Assembly (NCBI GenBank): GCA_002428265.1
Contig: DIUR01000033.1
Location: 372,001-436,000 of the forward strand
Direction: 5' to 3'
Source of the DNA: Bacteriovoracaceae bacterium UBA6153
GTDB lineage: Bacteria > Bdellovibrionota > Bacteriovoracia > Bacteriovoracales > Bacteriovoracaceae
Length of the DNA stretch: 64,000 nucleotides
Part shown: positions 43,301-52,138 of the stretch, piece after piece
How positions within the stretch are numbered: the first letter of the stretch is position 1
Layout: each line of letters starts with the position of its first letter
Notes under the pieces: model-generated
The model's database searches: none
What the model was told of the DNA's origin: nothing
What the model saw: the letters and a program-made list of their open reading frames with translations, nothing else
Translations under genes and position numbers: made by a program

Positions 43301-43952
43301 CATTATTGGCACGAGCGTATTCGATAACTTTTCTATTAACAATTTGCTGCTCGGGAATTCCGTTTTCTTGAATTTCCAGATAAAAATCGTCACCAAAAAT
43401 ATCTTTTAATTTCTCAATTGCTTTGATGGCCCTGTCGTCTTGATCAGAAAAGAAATTGTAACCAACCTCTCCTTTCAAACAGGCCGTTGTACAAACCAGC
43501 CCTTCGCTGAACTCGCGAAGAAGTTCATAGTCAGCGCGAGGCTTATAATAAAAGCCTTCCATGTAAGCGCGAGATAAAAGTTTACATAGATTTTGATAAC
43601 CAACTTCGTTTTTACAAAGAAGAATCAAATGGTGAATCTGGTGGCGCGACTCCATCTCATCTTGAGAGCCTACGACCTTTTGCTTTTTTAGCGCCCCTTT
43701 TTCAAAACGCGATCCAGGAGTGAAATAAATTTCAGAACCTAAGATGGGCTTGATGCCGGCAGCATTACATTGAGTATAAAAATCAATCGCTCCAAACATG
43801 TTTCCATGGTCTGTTTGAGCAATGGCCGGAACCCCAAGTTCTTTGGCCCTTTTAATAAGATCTTTGAGGCGGATGGCCCCATCCAGAAGTGAATACTGGG
43901 TATGTAAGTGTAGGTGAACAAAACTGTCTGAGTGTGACTCCAAAAAGGACAT
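40359..43952 (-). CDS. dnaE: DNA polymerase III alpha subunit
   Basis: This 1197-residue replicative polymerase begins with a PHP domain (FVHLHLHTQYSLLDGA, QTDHGNMFG). The palm has catalytic Asp residues in SMPDFDVDFCQENR, preceded by PVGPGRGSGAGS. Later come the fingers and tandem helix-hairpin-helix regions (EYGFNKSHAVAYSVISYQTA) and an OB fold (MTLAGQITTRKNILTKKGDK). A clamp-binding-like SQGLISLFD lies near residue 915. The length is usual for DnaE1. It heads an operon with two envelope proteins and pyrD. Confidence 0.96.
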   Translation of the reverse strand: MSFLESHSDSFVHLHLHTQYSLLDGAIRLKDLIKRAKELGVPAIAQTDHGNMFGAIDFYTQCNAAGIKPILGSEIYFTPGSRFEKGALKKQKVVGSQDEMESRHQIHHLILLCKNEVGYQNLCKLLSRAYMEGFYYKPRADYELLREFSEGLVCTTACLKGEVGYNFFSDQDDRAIKAIEKLKDIFGDDFYLEIQENGIPEQQIVNRKVIEYARANNVQVVATNDCHYLTREDAAAQEVLLCVQTGKTLQDENRMKLTTNEFFYKSPAEMREAFHYAPDACDNTLKIADKCNVKFNWKDEKGNQIYHLPDYPIPTSETPSDYFRRESREGLEARFNGPHFIKLREEPNWESELKPKYIERLEGEIDMIVQMGFPGYFLIVSDFIKWAKNNGCPVGPGRGSGAGSIVAYALDITNVDPIPFNLLFERFINPERVSMPDFDVDFCQENRHRVIEYVTQKYGDERVGQIITFGKLQAKAVIKDVSRVYGLTFGEADIISKLIPEELKMTIDKALELEPKLTELMEQDSRIKQVINISRRLEGLLRHASIHAAGVIITNLPLVTYCPLFKGREGEKVIQFDKDFSEKIGLVKFDFLGLKTLTVIENATKFIKRDKDSTFDIESIDLEDPKVFEFISKGETVGVFQLESSGMIDLCKRIAPGSIDDISAINALYRPGPLESGMVDEFIEIKHGRKLTNYPFPSLEPVLKDTYGVIIYQEQVMNVARIVAGYSLGQADMLRRAMGKKKADEMAHHREIFLKGAAERNYNTETANDLFDKMEKFAEYGFNKSHAVAYSVISYQTAWLKYYYPAEFFAALLSSELGSMDKITQYISDAKHFDIEVLPPDVNESLWPFNVVGKNIRFGMGAVKNVGQNAVEEIVRERTENGPYTGFLNFCERINLKTVNTRVFESLIKVGAFDECEKMNRKTLLENLETILAYCKKRQEESSQGLISLFDMGEVGMSQTAESNLDIAIVSDFDELEKLSHEAELMGIYISGHPLDRYKNLMEELATMPISNVQDFLGSDQKRSMTLAGQITTRKNILTKKGDKMCFANLEDLSGKIECIVFPKVFAEYELILASDEPLIIEGYVNMQESPRKIFAEKILKLKEHSENKITGVRINVDLNDLTEMKLNKLRQVLLSYRGATPMHMIFEGPGGKARLPLGEEFMINPTPQMAHQINEVFNRDAVKFIIDGKLEDVHVQ

Positions 43953-44058
43953 AATCCTCGTCTCCTTGAAGGTGCGTGTGTAAGTCTAAATTTAATCATT
44001 TTCCAGAAGCATTGTATGTAAAAATTGAGTCCTTTTTTACACGGTTTTAGAGGCGAGA

Positions 44059-44087
44059 TTGAAGCCATCTGACTTTTAGCGTAAAAT
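44059..44087 (+). promoter_or_regulatory. Promoter of the gene at 44120
   Basis: TTGAAG (44059-44064) and TAAAAT (44082-44087) are 17 bases apart, 33 bases before the start codon. Confidence 0.55.
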
Positions 44088-44119
44088 ACCCTGAACTAGA
44101 TAATTTTTATGGAGATCCT

Positions 44120-44770
44120 ATGAAACTCCGCGGGTTGTCCGCCATTGTTACCACTATCGTCCTAGCAGCTTTGTTGGGTGCTGGATCATATTATCTTAAA
44201 TCAAAAAATACGGATCATTCAAATGATATAAAAAGTCAGTTGACGAGCGAATCTCCCTCTCAAAATGCTGCAACTGTCACTGAAAACAAACCATCTGCTC
44301 TAAAGAATCTGATCGCCAATACAATTAAAAAGCAAGAAGAAATGACTGAGAGAAAAGACTTCGACAACAGCGTCTTAGAGCTTGAGCGCTTCTATACCGA
44401 TCAAGAAATTGCCGACATGACAGAAGAAGAGTTCACGGTTTTAGTCCAAGAAATCGAATTGAAATTTCCAAAACTCTCAGACATCAAAAAACTTCCTCCT
44501 CAGGCCCTTCACCGCACTCCTGCTCCAGTCCTTCAGGCCGGAAAAGAGCTGGGACTTTTAAAAGAAATTTTAAAAGTTCACGAGTCTTATGAAAGAGTGG
44601 CCGTGGGCTTTTATGAAAGATGTGCCAAAAGTGCCGAGAGACCAACTCCTGTAAGAGCACTTTGTTTGACAAATTTAGTAACAACTAAAAAGAAAAATAG
44701 CGAGAAAGTAAATTTGAAAGAGTATCCAAGTGAGTTAGTAGAATTGACGAGGATGATTACTGATTTATAA
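44120..44770 (+). CDS. Membrane-anchored protein of unknown function
   Basis: This 216-residue protein has one N-terminal hydrophobic segment (LSAIVTTIVLAALLGAGSYY) without a clear cleavage site, so it is probably anchored in the inner membrane with the rest in the periplasm. The remainder is helical and charged (DQEIADMTEEEFTVLVQEIE), with a pair of cysteines near the end (YERCAKS, RALCLTN). GGAG precedes the ATG. No family is recognised. Confidence 0.65.
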   Translation: MKLRGLSAIVTTIVLAALLGAGSYYLKSKNTDHSNDIKSQLTSESPSQNAATVTENKPSALKNLIANTIKKQEEMTERKDFDNSVLELERFYTDQEIADMTEEEFTVLVQEIELKFPKLSDIKKLPPQALHRTPAPVLQAGKELGLLKEILKVHESYERVAVGFYERCAKSAERPTPVRALCLTNLVTTKKKNSEKVNLKEYPSELVELTRMITDL

Positions 44771-44779
44771 AATAGTAAA

Positions 44780-45688
44780 ATGAGTATGAAGAAGAAAAAT
44801 AGTTCATTAATTCTTCCCGGGCAGATGGCTTTTAACTTTGATGTGCCCAAGGAACAAGACCGAAATTTTCATTTGGGTGGACGTTCATTTTATTTTTTTG
44901 ACTTCGATGACAACGTTGCTTTTTTATCTACTCCTATTATTATTTTCCATAAAAAGACGAATGCTGAACTGGCCTTATCATCAGGCGAGTTTGCTCACGA
45001 AAATAAAAACATTGGTATCAGCGGAATTTATGCTGACTACTATATGGATTTCAATGATGCCTACGGCTCTTTCAGACATTTCAGAGATAAAGACCTGCAC
45101 CCGATGGAAATTAGGGCCGGAAAAAAACAAGGCTTTGTGGAAGATATCTTAAAGGCCATGAAAGAAGTTGATACTCATTGGAAAGCTCCTTCTTGGGAGT
45201 ACTTCTATCACGCTACTTATAATGAAAGACCTGTTTCGCTCATCACGGCCAGAGGTCATCACCCGAATACAATTATGGAAGGTGTCGATCAAATGGTTGA
45301 AGCAGGCTACCTGCCAAGAAGACCGAACTACCACAGCATTTATCCGGTCTCTAATCCAGAAGTAAGGCTTGCCCTTGGCGATACAGAACTCAAACAAAGT
45401 GTCGCTGAACTAAAAAAGCACGCCATCAGAGCAAGTGTAGAGAAGGCCATTGAACAATACGGCCACTCACCTTTTCACCGCTTTGGGATGAGTGATGACG
45501 ACCATAAAAACGTCGAGCTTATCACTGAAGAGATGAGAGACTTAAAACGAAAGTATCCTGAAATGAGTTTTTTTGTGATCGAGACATTTAAAGACTCTTT
45601 CTCTAAACGAGAAATCCTGATGCACGAAACCAGAGAAGTCATCTCGGCCAAAGAATCGACTAAGCCTCAGTTAAGTTTATTTGATTAA
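44780..45688 (+). CDS. HAD-like phosphatase with C-terminal sliding-clamp-binding motif
   Basis: This 302-residue cytoplasmic protein has HAD-superfamily hallmarks. Motif I is YFFDFDDNVAFL (DxD, about residue 35-40), motif II is SLITARGHHP (about 158) and the acidic motif IV is RFGMSDDDHKNV (about 235). The very C-terminus is KPQLSLFD, which fits the bacterial beta-clamp-binding consensus QL[SD]LF. That suggests recruitment to replicating or repaired DNA, perhaps as a DNA-end or nucleotide phosphatase; this is inference. It follows the previous gene by 9 bases without a clear ribosome site, so coupling is likely. Confidence 0.75.
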   Translation: MSMKKKNSSLILPGQMAFNFDVPKEQDRNFHLGGRSFYFFDFDDNVAFLSTPIIIFHKKTNAELALSSGEFAHENKNIGISGIYADYYMDFNDAYGSFRHFRDKDLHPMEIRAGKKQGFVEDILKAMKEVDTHWKAPSWEYFYHATYNERPVSLITARGHHPNTIMEGVDQMVEAGYLPRRPNYHSIYPVSNPEVRLALGDTELKQSVAELKKHAIRASVEKAIEQYGHSPFHRFGMSDDDHKNVELITEEMRDLKRKYPEMSFFVIETFKDSFSKREILMHETREVISAKESTKPQLSLFD

Positions 45689-45726
45689 TTCCCCCCTTAC
45701 ATTTACTATGTTCATAAGGAAAAATT

Positions 45727-48015
45727 ATGAACCAAATAAAATGCTATCTAGTGTTTTCTCTAGTCTTTTTTAAAGTCGCTATAGCCTCCGAATACCGTGA
45801 AAAAATTCAGCCTATTTTTGATAATCGCTGTATTTCCTGTCACAGTTGTTTGAACGGGCCTTGTCAGCTGAACTTACAAAATTATGAAAACTTCGACAGA
45901 GGCGCCAACCATAAAAATGTCTATGATGGACTAAGAACTGAAAGTGTTCCTCCAACACGCCCGGGAATTGATGGAAAAAATAAAAATGACTGGGTTCAGT
46001 TAGGTTTTTTTGATGTTGCCCGTGCTAAAAAGCTTGAAGATAATCTTTTTTATCAAATTCTTGGAACGAAAGTTCTAACTCAAAGAGATATTCCTTTCAA
46101 AAAAGTTGAAGAAAGTATTTCTTGTTTTGATAAAATTGAGCAACTCAAGACCGCCCTTGCTCATAGCTCTGATTTACAAATGCCTTACTCTCTTCCCCCG
46201 ATTAGTGAAGATCAAAGGCAAACACTTGGGACGTGGCTTTCTAAAGGGGCCGAAGGACCTGAAAAAATCGAAGCTCCAAAAAATTTAACTTCCCAAATTC
46301 GTCAATGGGAAGTCTTCTTTAATCAAAAATCTGAAAAAGAAAAATTAGTCAGCCGCTACATTTATGAGCACCTTTATCTGGCGCATATTTATTTCCCGGA
46401 AGCACCTACCTCTTTTTTCAGATTAGTAAGATCAAAAACAAAATGCGAGAAAGGAATTGATGAACTGGCGACCAGAAGGGCCAACGAAAGACCACAAGCA
46501 AATGAATTTTTCTATTGTTTGAAATTTCAAGACTTAAGTATTGTTGCTAAAACTCACATGCCTTTTGAATTTAACCCTAAGGTTGAGGAAAGAATAAAAA
46601 AATTATTTTTTGCTGAGAAGTGGGAAGTGACGGATCACGGTCCTGAATATGATTCATACTCAAATCAGATTGCAGAAAATCCTTTTATTGCCTTCAACGA
46701 CATTCCGGTAAAAGCACGTTATCAATTCTTACTCGATAATTCGCATTTCATTATCAGTACTTTCATCAAAGGCCCGGTCTGTAATGGAAGCAATGCCGTT
46801 AATTCTATTCAAGAACAATTTTATGTCATGTTCATAAAACCTGAATCAGATAATATGGTCATCTCTAAAAGTTTTGAAAATAAAGCACGCGACCTATTGA
46901 TTCTTCCAGGAGTCTGGGGAAGTGAGGTTAAATTATCCAACACTCTTGACCTGACAAAAAAGATTGTCGCCCACAGAGAAGGATATAGAAAATTGCGAGC
47001 TGATGAAACGTTGAAAAACAACCCCATTGGATATGAACTCAACGATCTTTGGGATGGTGAAGGACACGATCAGAATGCTCTTTTGACCGTCTTTCGCCAT
47101 GATGATAATGCGGTTGTTCTAAAAGGCTTTAAAGGAGACCTCTCAAAGACGATGTTCTTTTTAGACTACGCCCTTATGGAAAGGCTCGTTTACAACCTGG
47201 TAGTGAACTTTGATGTTTATGGAAATGTCTCTCATCAAATGCTAACTCGCATTTATATGGATATGATCCGAATGGAAGCTGAAGAAATCTTTTTAAACTT
47301 TCTTCCTATGAACCAAAGAAAGCCACTTAGAGACTCATGGTACAAAGGCCTTTTGACGGAAGCAAAAATGAAATACTTATTTCCGCTAGTCAATAAAACG
47401 CCAGGGGCCATCAAGTATAAGGACCCAAAAAATGCAAAGAAAGAGTTCATTGAAAAAGCCTATTATGAATACTTAAAACCTGAAGTCCGTGGAGTGACGG
47501 ATGCCCTTAATTGGCGCACGATTACTCCTCGTGAAAAATCAAATCTTACGAGCAGTGAAAACATACTCAAGGAGTTCATTTCACTAAAAACAAAAGGCAG
47601 TAGACGCTTTCCAAACTTTTTTCCGGAGAACTCATACCTCATCGTAAGAAAAGAAAATGCTCCGGATGAAGTCTTTACGCTGATAAGAAATCGTGAACAC
47701 GAAAACATTTCATGGATTCTGGCAGAGTCATTAAGAATGTCGCCTCAGGAGGACACATTAACTCTGCTTCCTGGTTTTTATAGCTATTACCCAAATCAGT
47801 TCTTCGTTGTACCTGAAGCAAAACTTGAAGATTTTAAAAATCGTGTTTTAAAAATTAGAATTGTAGAAGAGTATAAAAAGCTCGCTAAGGAATTTGCAGT
47901 CTCTCGAGTCTCAGATGATTTCTGGAAAGAATATGACAACCTTAATGCCATTTACAAAAAAACAAATCCTACTGAATTTGGTTATCTGGATTTAACAAGA
48001 TATTTAATGGAATAG
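45727..48015 (+). CDS. cti: Fatty acid cis/trans isomerase (haem-containing)
   Basis: This 762-residue periplasmic enzyme converts cis unsaturated fatty acids of membrane phospholipids to trans, which stiffens membranes under solvent or heat stress. The signal peptide ends near VAIASE. The c-type haem site is CISCHSC at about residue 36, followed by NGPCQLNL as in Cti. Further Cti-like motifs are IQEQFYVMFIKPESDNMV, VFRHDDNAVV and YGNVSHQMLTRIYMDMIRME. The length is close to the family norm. AAGGA precedes the ATG. It ends in a hairpin shared with convergent guaA. Confidence 0.9.
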   Translation: MNQIKCYLVFSLVFFKVAIASEYREKIQPIFDNRCISCHSCLNGPCQLNLQNYENFDRGANHKNVYDGLRTESVPPTRPGIDGKNKNDWVQLGFFDVARAKKLEDNLFYQILGTKVLTQRDIPFKKVEESISCFDKIEQLKTALAHSSDLQMPYSLPPISEDQRQTLGTWLSKGAEGPEKIEAPKNLTSQIRQWEVFFNQKSEKEKLVSRYIYEHLYLAHIYFPEAPTSFFRLVRSKTKCEKGIDELATRRANERPQANEFFYCLKFQDLSIVAKTHMPFEFNPKVEERIKKLFFAEKWEVTDHGPEYDSYSNQIAENPFIAFNDIPVKARYQFLLDNSHFIISTFIKGPVCNGSNAVNSIQEQFYVMFIKPESDNMVISKSFENKARDLLILPGVWGSEVKLSNTLDLTKKIVAHREGYRKLRADETLKNNPIGYELNDLWDGEGHDQNALLTVFRHDDNAVVLKGFKGDLSKTMFFLDYALMERLVYNLVVNFDVYGNVSHQMLTRIYMDMIRMEAEEIFLNFLPMNQRKPLRDSWYKGLLTEAKMKYLFPLVNKTPGAIKYKDPKNAKKEFIEKAYYEYLKPEVRGVTDALNWRTITPREKSNLTSSENILKEFISLKTKGSRRFPNFFPENSYLIVRKENAPDEVFTLIRNREHENISWILAESLRMSPQEDTLTLLPGFYSYYPNQFFVVPEAKLEDFKNRVLKIRIVEEYKKLAKEFAVSRVSDDFWKEYDNLNAIYKKTNPTEFGYLDLTRYLME

Positions 48016-48036
48016 CTGCGATCTTGCAGCTATTCC
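48009..48036. terminator. Bidirectional hairpin spanning the cti and guaA stop codons
   Basis: A perfect 11-bp stem (GGAATAGCTGC at 48009-48019, GCAGCTATTCC at 48026-48036) with loop GATCTT contains both convergent stop codons. It probably terminates or protects the 3' ends of both transcripts. No long T-run is present. Confidence 0.6.
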
Positions 48037-49589
48037 CACTCAATAGTTCCAGGTGGCTTGGAAGTAATGTCGTAGACAACTCTGGTAATTCCCGCGACTT
48101 CATTGGTGATTCTGCGGGAGACCACTTCTAAAAACTCGTGAGGAAAATGCGACCAGTTCGCCGTCATCCCATCACTTGAGTTCACCATCCTAAGACAAAT
48201 TACATTTTCATAAGCACGGCCATCCCCTTTTACTCCAACGGTTTGAACCGGAAGATAAACAGTGAATGCCTGCCATGTAGAGTGGTAGAGTTTGGCCTCC
48301 AGTAATTCTTCATAAAGAATCTGATCTGACTCCTGACAGGCCTTAATCGCTTTAGGATTGATATCTCCTAAGATCCTTACACCAAGGCCTGGCCCTGGAA
48401 ATGGATGGCGGTAAACCCAGTCACGTTTTAAATTTAAACTCAGTCCCATTTCTCGCACTTCATCTTTGAACAAATGGCGAAGTGGCTCGAGAAGTTTTAG
48501 CTTCATTCTCTCAGGCAATCCTCCCACGTTATGGTGAGACTTAATGGTCACCGATTTTCCACCATTAATATGCGGAGAAGATTCGATAACATCTGGATAA
48601 AGAGTTCCTTGAAGCAGGTATTCAAAATGAATCTTATGACTAGATTCATACTCCTTAACTTTCTTTTCAAATATCTCAATAAACATGCGCCCGATGATTT
48701 TTCTTTTTTCTTCCGGCTCACTGATATTTTTTAAGGCATTTAAGAAATCATCCTTGGCATTGATGACTTCGATATTTAAGTTCGTCTCTTTTTTTAATTT
48801 TTCAATGTGATTGTAGTCTTGCAATCTCAAGAGTCCATTATCGACAAAAAAACAGTGAAGGTTATCACCTAAAATTTTCTGGCTCAAGGTCGCCGCAACT
48901 AAGGAATCCACACCACCTGAAAAAGCACAGAGAACCTTTTTATCGCCAACAGCTTTTACCATATCAAAAGCTTCTTCCAGCATCTCGCTGGCATTCCAGT
49001 CTTTTGAAAGCTTTGCTATCTTTTGGTAAAAATAATCGAGAATCGATTTACCGTGTTTTGAATGCTCAACTTCCGGATGAAACTGCAATCCCATAATAGG
49101 AAGTTTTTTATGCTTAATTCCAGAGACGAGTTTATTAGAGCTCTCCATGATGACATCAAAATCATCCGGAACACGGCTGACGTGATCGGAGTGGCTCATC
49201 CATACACTCATCTTGTCTGGGGTGCCGGCAATTTTAAATTGATTAGTGAAATGAACATCGGCATTACCGTACTCACCGATAATTCCTTTTTCGACGACAC
49301 CACCAAAATATTTTCCCAATAGCTGCATACCATAGCAAATTCCCAGCACAGGAAGCTTTTCATTTTTTAAAATTGTACTGTAATCAAATGTATCTTCAAA
49401 AACAGATTGAGGCCCACCTGATAGAACTAAGCATTCAGGTAACTCCCCTTTCGTAAAACGAGAATGACACTCATCAAGCGAGATAATCTCACTTGAAAAA
49501 CCCAGCTCTCTGGTTTTTCTAGTAATAAGCTGAGTGTATTGAGAGCCAAAGTCTACAATCCAAATCTTCTTCGCAAAATTCTTCGACAT
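48030..49589 (-). CDS. guaA: GMP synthase (glutamine-hydrolysing)
   Basis: This 519-residue enzyme makes GMP from XMP, ATP and glutamine. The N-terminal class I amidotransferase has its nucleophile in GICYGMQLLG and its His/Glu in LQFHPEVEHS. The ATP pyrophosphatase P-loop is FSGGVDSLVA (about 225). The C-terminal dimerisation domain has HPFPGPGLGVRILG and ends PPGTIEWE as in all GuaA. It follows guaB by 5 bases in one operon. Confidence 0.97.
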   Translation of the reverse strand: MSKNFAKKIWIVDFGSQYTQLITRKTRELGFSSEIISLDECHSRFTKGELPECLVLSGGPQSVFEDTFDYSTILKNEKLPVLGICYGMQLLGKYFGGVVEKGIIGEYGNADVHFTNQFKIAGTPDKMSVWMSHSDHVSRVPDDFDVIMESSNKLVSGIKHKKLPIMGLQFHPEVEHSKHGKSILDYFYQKIAKLSKDWNASEMLEEAFDMVKAVGDKKVLCAFSGGVDSLVAATLSQKILGDNLHCFFVDNGLLRLQDYNHIEKLKKETNLNIEVINAKDDFLNALKNISEPEEKRKIIGRMFIEIFEKKVKEYESSHKIHFEYLLQGTLYPDVIESSPHINGGKSVTIKSHHNVGGLPERMKLKLLEPLRHLFKDEVREMGLSLNLKRDWVYRHPFPGPGLGVRILGDINPKAIKACQESDQILYEELLEAKLYHSTWQAFTVYLPVQTVGVKGDGRAYENVICLRMVNSSDGMTANWSHFPHEFLEVVSRRITNEVAGITRVVYDITSKPPGTIEWE

Positions 49590-49594
49590 AATTT

Positions 49595-51064
49595 TTAACT
49601 CAATCTGTAGTTAGGAGCTTCTTTAGTAACGAAAACATCGTGTGGATGGCTTTCTTTTAATGAAGCATTTGAAATAGTAATGAACTCTGCTTTTTCATAA
49701 AGCTCTGCCAGATTTTTTGCTCCGACATAACCCATGCCGGATCTTAATCCTCCGACCAGTTGAAAAATATTTGTTGAAAGAGATCCTCTATAAGGAACCT
49801 GTCCTTCAATTCCTTCTGGTACAAGTTTACCGATATCTTCAACAGCGGCCTGTCCGTAACGGTCTTTTGATCCTAGAGTCATTGCTCCCAGAGATCCCAT
49901 TCCGCGATAAACTTTATAAGCTCTACCTTGATACAGAACCATCTCCCCTGGAGCTTCATCAGTTCCAGCAAATAAAGATCCAATCATGACAGAGTTTGCT
50001 CCTGCGGCCAGGGCCTTAACCACGTCACCAGAGAGTTTTATTCCTCCGTCAGCAATCACAGGAATCCCGGCCTTTCTACAAAACTCAGCACATTCTAAAA
50101 CAGCTGAAAATTGTGGTACACCAATCCCTGCCACTACTCTCGTCGTACAAATTGACCCAGGACCGATTCCGACTTTTACGCCGTCAACTCCTGCAGCAAT
50201 TAAATCTTTACACGCTTGTGCCGTGGCAACGTTTCCGGCGACAACGTCAACATTCGGAAATGTCTTCTTTAAAAGTTTAACCATCTCCATAACACCTTTT
50301 GAGTGTCCGTGAGCAGTATCAACCACCAGTGCATCAACATTGGCCTCAACTAAAATTTTAGCGCGCTCAAATTCTTTTTCTCCGACACCAATAGCAGCGG
50401 CCACTCTCAGGCGACCTAGAGAGTCTTTATTGGCATTGGGAAATGTAATTGTTTTTAAAATATCTTTTACAGTGATGAGTCCATGAATTAAACCGTCTGC
50501 ACTTACGAGTGGAAGTTTTTCAATACGGTGTTTGTGCAAAAGTTTTTTTGCTTCATCCACGGAAATTTTTGGATCGGCGGTGACTAGTTTGTCTTTTTTA
50601 GTCATGACGTCTTTAACTTTCTGATTAAAATTTGATTCTAGCTGCAGGTCTCTATTGGTAAGAATCCCTACTAGTTTTTTATTTTTATCAACGACGAGAA
50701 CGCCCGTGATTTTCTTTTGATTTTTTAAATCCATGACATAACTTAACGTTGTCTCTTCATCTACACTTACTGGATTTAAAATCATCCCTGCTTCAAACTT
50801 TTTAACTTTTTCAACTTCTTCTGCCTGACGATAGGCCGTAAGATTTTTATGAATAACACCAATACCGCCTTCTTCAGCAAGAACGATTGCGGAAGAGGCT
50901 TCAGTGACAGTGTCCATTGCTGCTGAAACAATGGGAATGTTCAAACTGATGTTTCTTGAAAATTTTGTCTCAGTGATTGTTTCTGAGGGAAGATTCTCAG
51001 AATAAGCAGGTTTAATTAAAACGTCGTCGTAGGTAAGGGCCAGTTGTTCTTTGACTTTAGTCAT
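49595..51064 (-). CDS. guaB: IMP dehydrogenase
   Basis: This 489-residue enzyme oxidises IMP to XMP with NAD+, the step before GuaA. The TIM barrel is interrupted by two CBS domains (about 95-210). The catalytic cysteine is in GPGSICTTRVVAG, the NAD/IMP region in VDTAHGHS and the flap in the GMGSLGAM region. The length is standard. Upstream (51065-51127) is a short gap after a FecR-domain gene. Confidence 0.97.
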   Translation of the reverse strand: MTKVKEQLALTYDDVLIKPAYSENLPSETITETKFSRNISLNIPIVSAAMDTVTEASSAIVLAEEGGIGVIHKNLTAYRQAEEVEKVKKFEAGMILNPVSVDEETTLSYVMDLKNQKKITGVLVVDKNKKLVGILTNRDLQLESNFNQKVKDVMTKKDKLVTADPKISVDEAKKLLHKHRIEKLPLVSADGLIHGLITVKDILKTITFPNANKDSLGRLRVAAAIGVGEKEFERAKILVEANVDALVVDTAHGHSKGVMEMVKLLKKTFPNVDVVAGNVATAQACKDLIAAGVDGVKVGIGPGSICTTRVVAGIGVPQFSAVLECAEFCRKAGIPVIADGGIKLSGDVVKALAAGANSVMIGSLFAGTDEAPGEMVLYQGRAYKVYRGMGSLGAMTLGSKDRYGQAAVEDIGKLVPEGIEGQVPYRGSLSTNIFQLVGGLRSGMGYVGAKNLAELYEKAEFITISNASLKESHPHDVFVTKEAPNYRLS

Positions 51065-51127
51065 AGCTGCTCTCTCTTTTTTTAAAAAAGCAGATGGAGA
51101 TCAAACTGTACTCAACAAGCTTAGAGT

Positions 51128-52138
51128 TTAAAGCTTATTGAGTTGTTCAATTAACTTATCGCTCTCTTTATATTGTGGTGTCGTTGGAATTGTATTCATA
51201 TTAGTGCTGGCATCACCTGAATCTACTTCAGGAACAGATGCTGGCGCTCTATTACTTATACCTTTAGCAGGTATATCATAGATCGCAGTCGTTGCACTAG
51301 TCTCCATTCCTGTTTGACCATAAATTTTTACAATTAATTTATTGGCCACAGGAGTCGTCGCTTTTTTGACAGGAGCTTTAGAAGCGTGATTTGCCTGAGT
51401 CATCTTTACGACTTCGGCCTTCACAACATGCTCTAGCTCATGTGTAGCAGCAGGAACTGATGCAATAGTTCTTTTTGTTTCTTTTTTCGTTTCTGTATGC
51501 GCTACTTTATGATCTTTAAAAATCTCCGCTGATTTTTTATCCATCGGATTTACACCCGTAAAGATTGATACAAGCTGCCCGTATGTTTTTTCCCCAACAG
51601 GCGTTGGATCTCTTGGCATCCCTTCCTCAAATGCTGGGTCTACAAAAGAAAAATTTCCTTCGGCCACAGTCAAATTAAGTTCCGGTGATCTTAAATTAGA
51701 AAATTTCATTAATCCGTTGATGACCATCAACTGAGACTTACCTTTTGTTGAATCATAAGAAAGAATGGCTTCTCCGCCTGTGTAATTTACAGTTGCATTA
51801 GCAGTCGTCAATTTATAGTCTTCTATCTTGTTTACAGACTGCATCCAGATATCACCACTTCTTAACTCAACTGCTCCAGCATAAACTGCCGCTGTTGATG
51901 AGTTTCCTAAATGGAATCGGTGATCAGCATTATCCGTAAATGTTACTTGTCCTGAGTGCTCTACGATGAGCTCAGAGTTTACATACACTACTTCACCTTT
52001 TTTTATTTCATGAGTTTTCCCCTCATAAGAAATAAAACCTGATCCTTTAATGTCCACGATACGCCCGAAGACAACTTCGGAAGCTGAAGACATAACAGGA
52101 AGTACGATAAGTGCTGTAACAAGTAGTATTTTATTCAT
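51128..52138 (-). CDS. FecR-domain exported protein
   Basis: This 336-residue protein starts at ATG 52138, chosen because the signal peptide then reads MNKILLVTALIVLPVMSSAS; the start overlaps the preceding stop. Residues about 25-160 resemble a FecR domain (GKTHEIKKGEVVYVNSELIV, VELRSGDIWMQ, GGEAILSY). The C-terminal half is low-complexity Ala/Thr/Lys/Pro and probably disordered, ending in a possible helix (YKESDKLIEQLNKL). FecR domains occur in sigma regulators and in cell-surface proteins; with no TonB or sigma gene nearby, a structural envelope role is more likely. Confidence 0.75.
   Translation of the reverse strand: MNKILLVTALIVLPVMSSASEVVFGRIVDIKGSGFISYEGKTHEIKKGEVVYVNSELIVEHSGQVTFTDNADHRFHLGNSSTAAVYAGAVELRSGDIWMQSVNKIEDYKLTTANATVNYTGGEAILSYDSTKGKSQLMVINGLMKFSNLRSPELNLTVAEGNFSFVDPAFEEGMPRDPTPVGEKTYGQLVSIFTGVNPMDKKSAEIFKDHKVAHTETKKETKRTIASVPAATHELEHVVKAEVVKMTQANHASKAPVKKATTPVANKLIVKIYGQTGMETSATTAIYDIPAKGISNRAPASVPEVDSGDASTNMNTIPTTPQYKESDKLIEQLNKL

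Noticed and set aside
51065..51127. Hairpin with CTGC/GCAG arms and A/T tracts upstream of guaB
   Set aside because: The pairing is mostly A/T homopolymer with uncertain register, so it is too weak to call a terminator or attenuator. The sequence also does not resemble a purine riboswitch.
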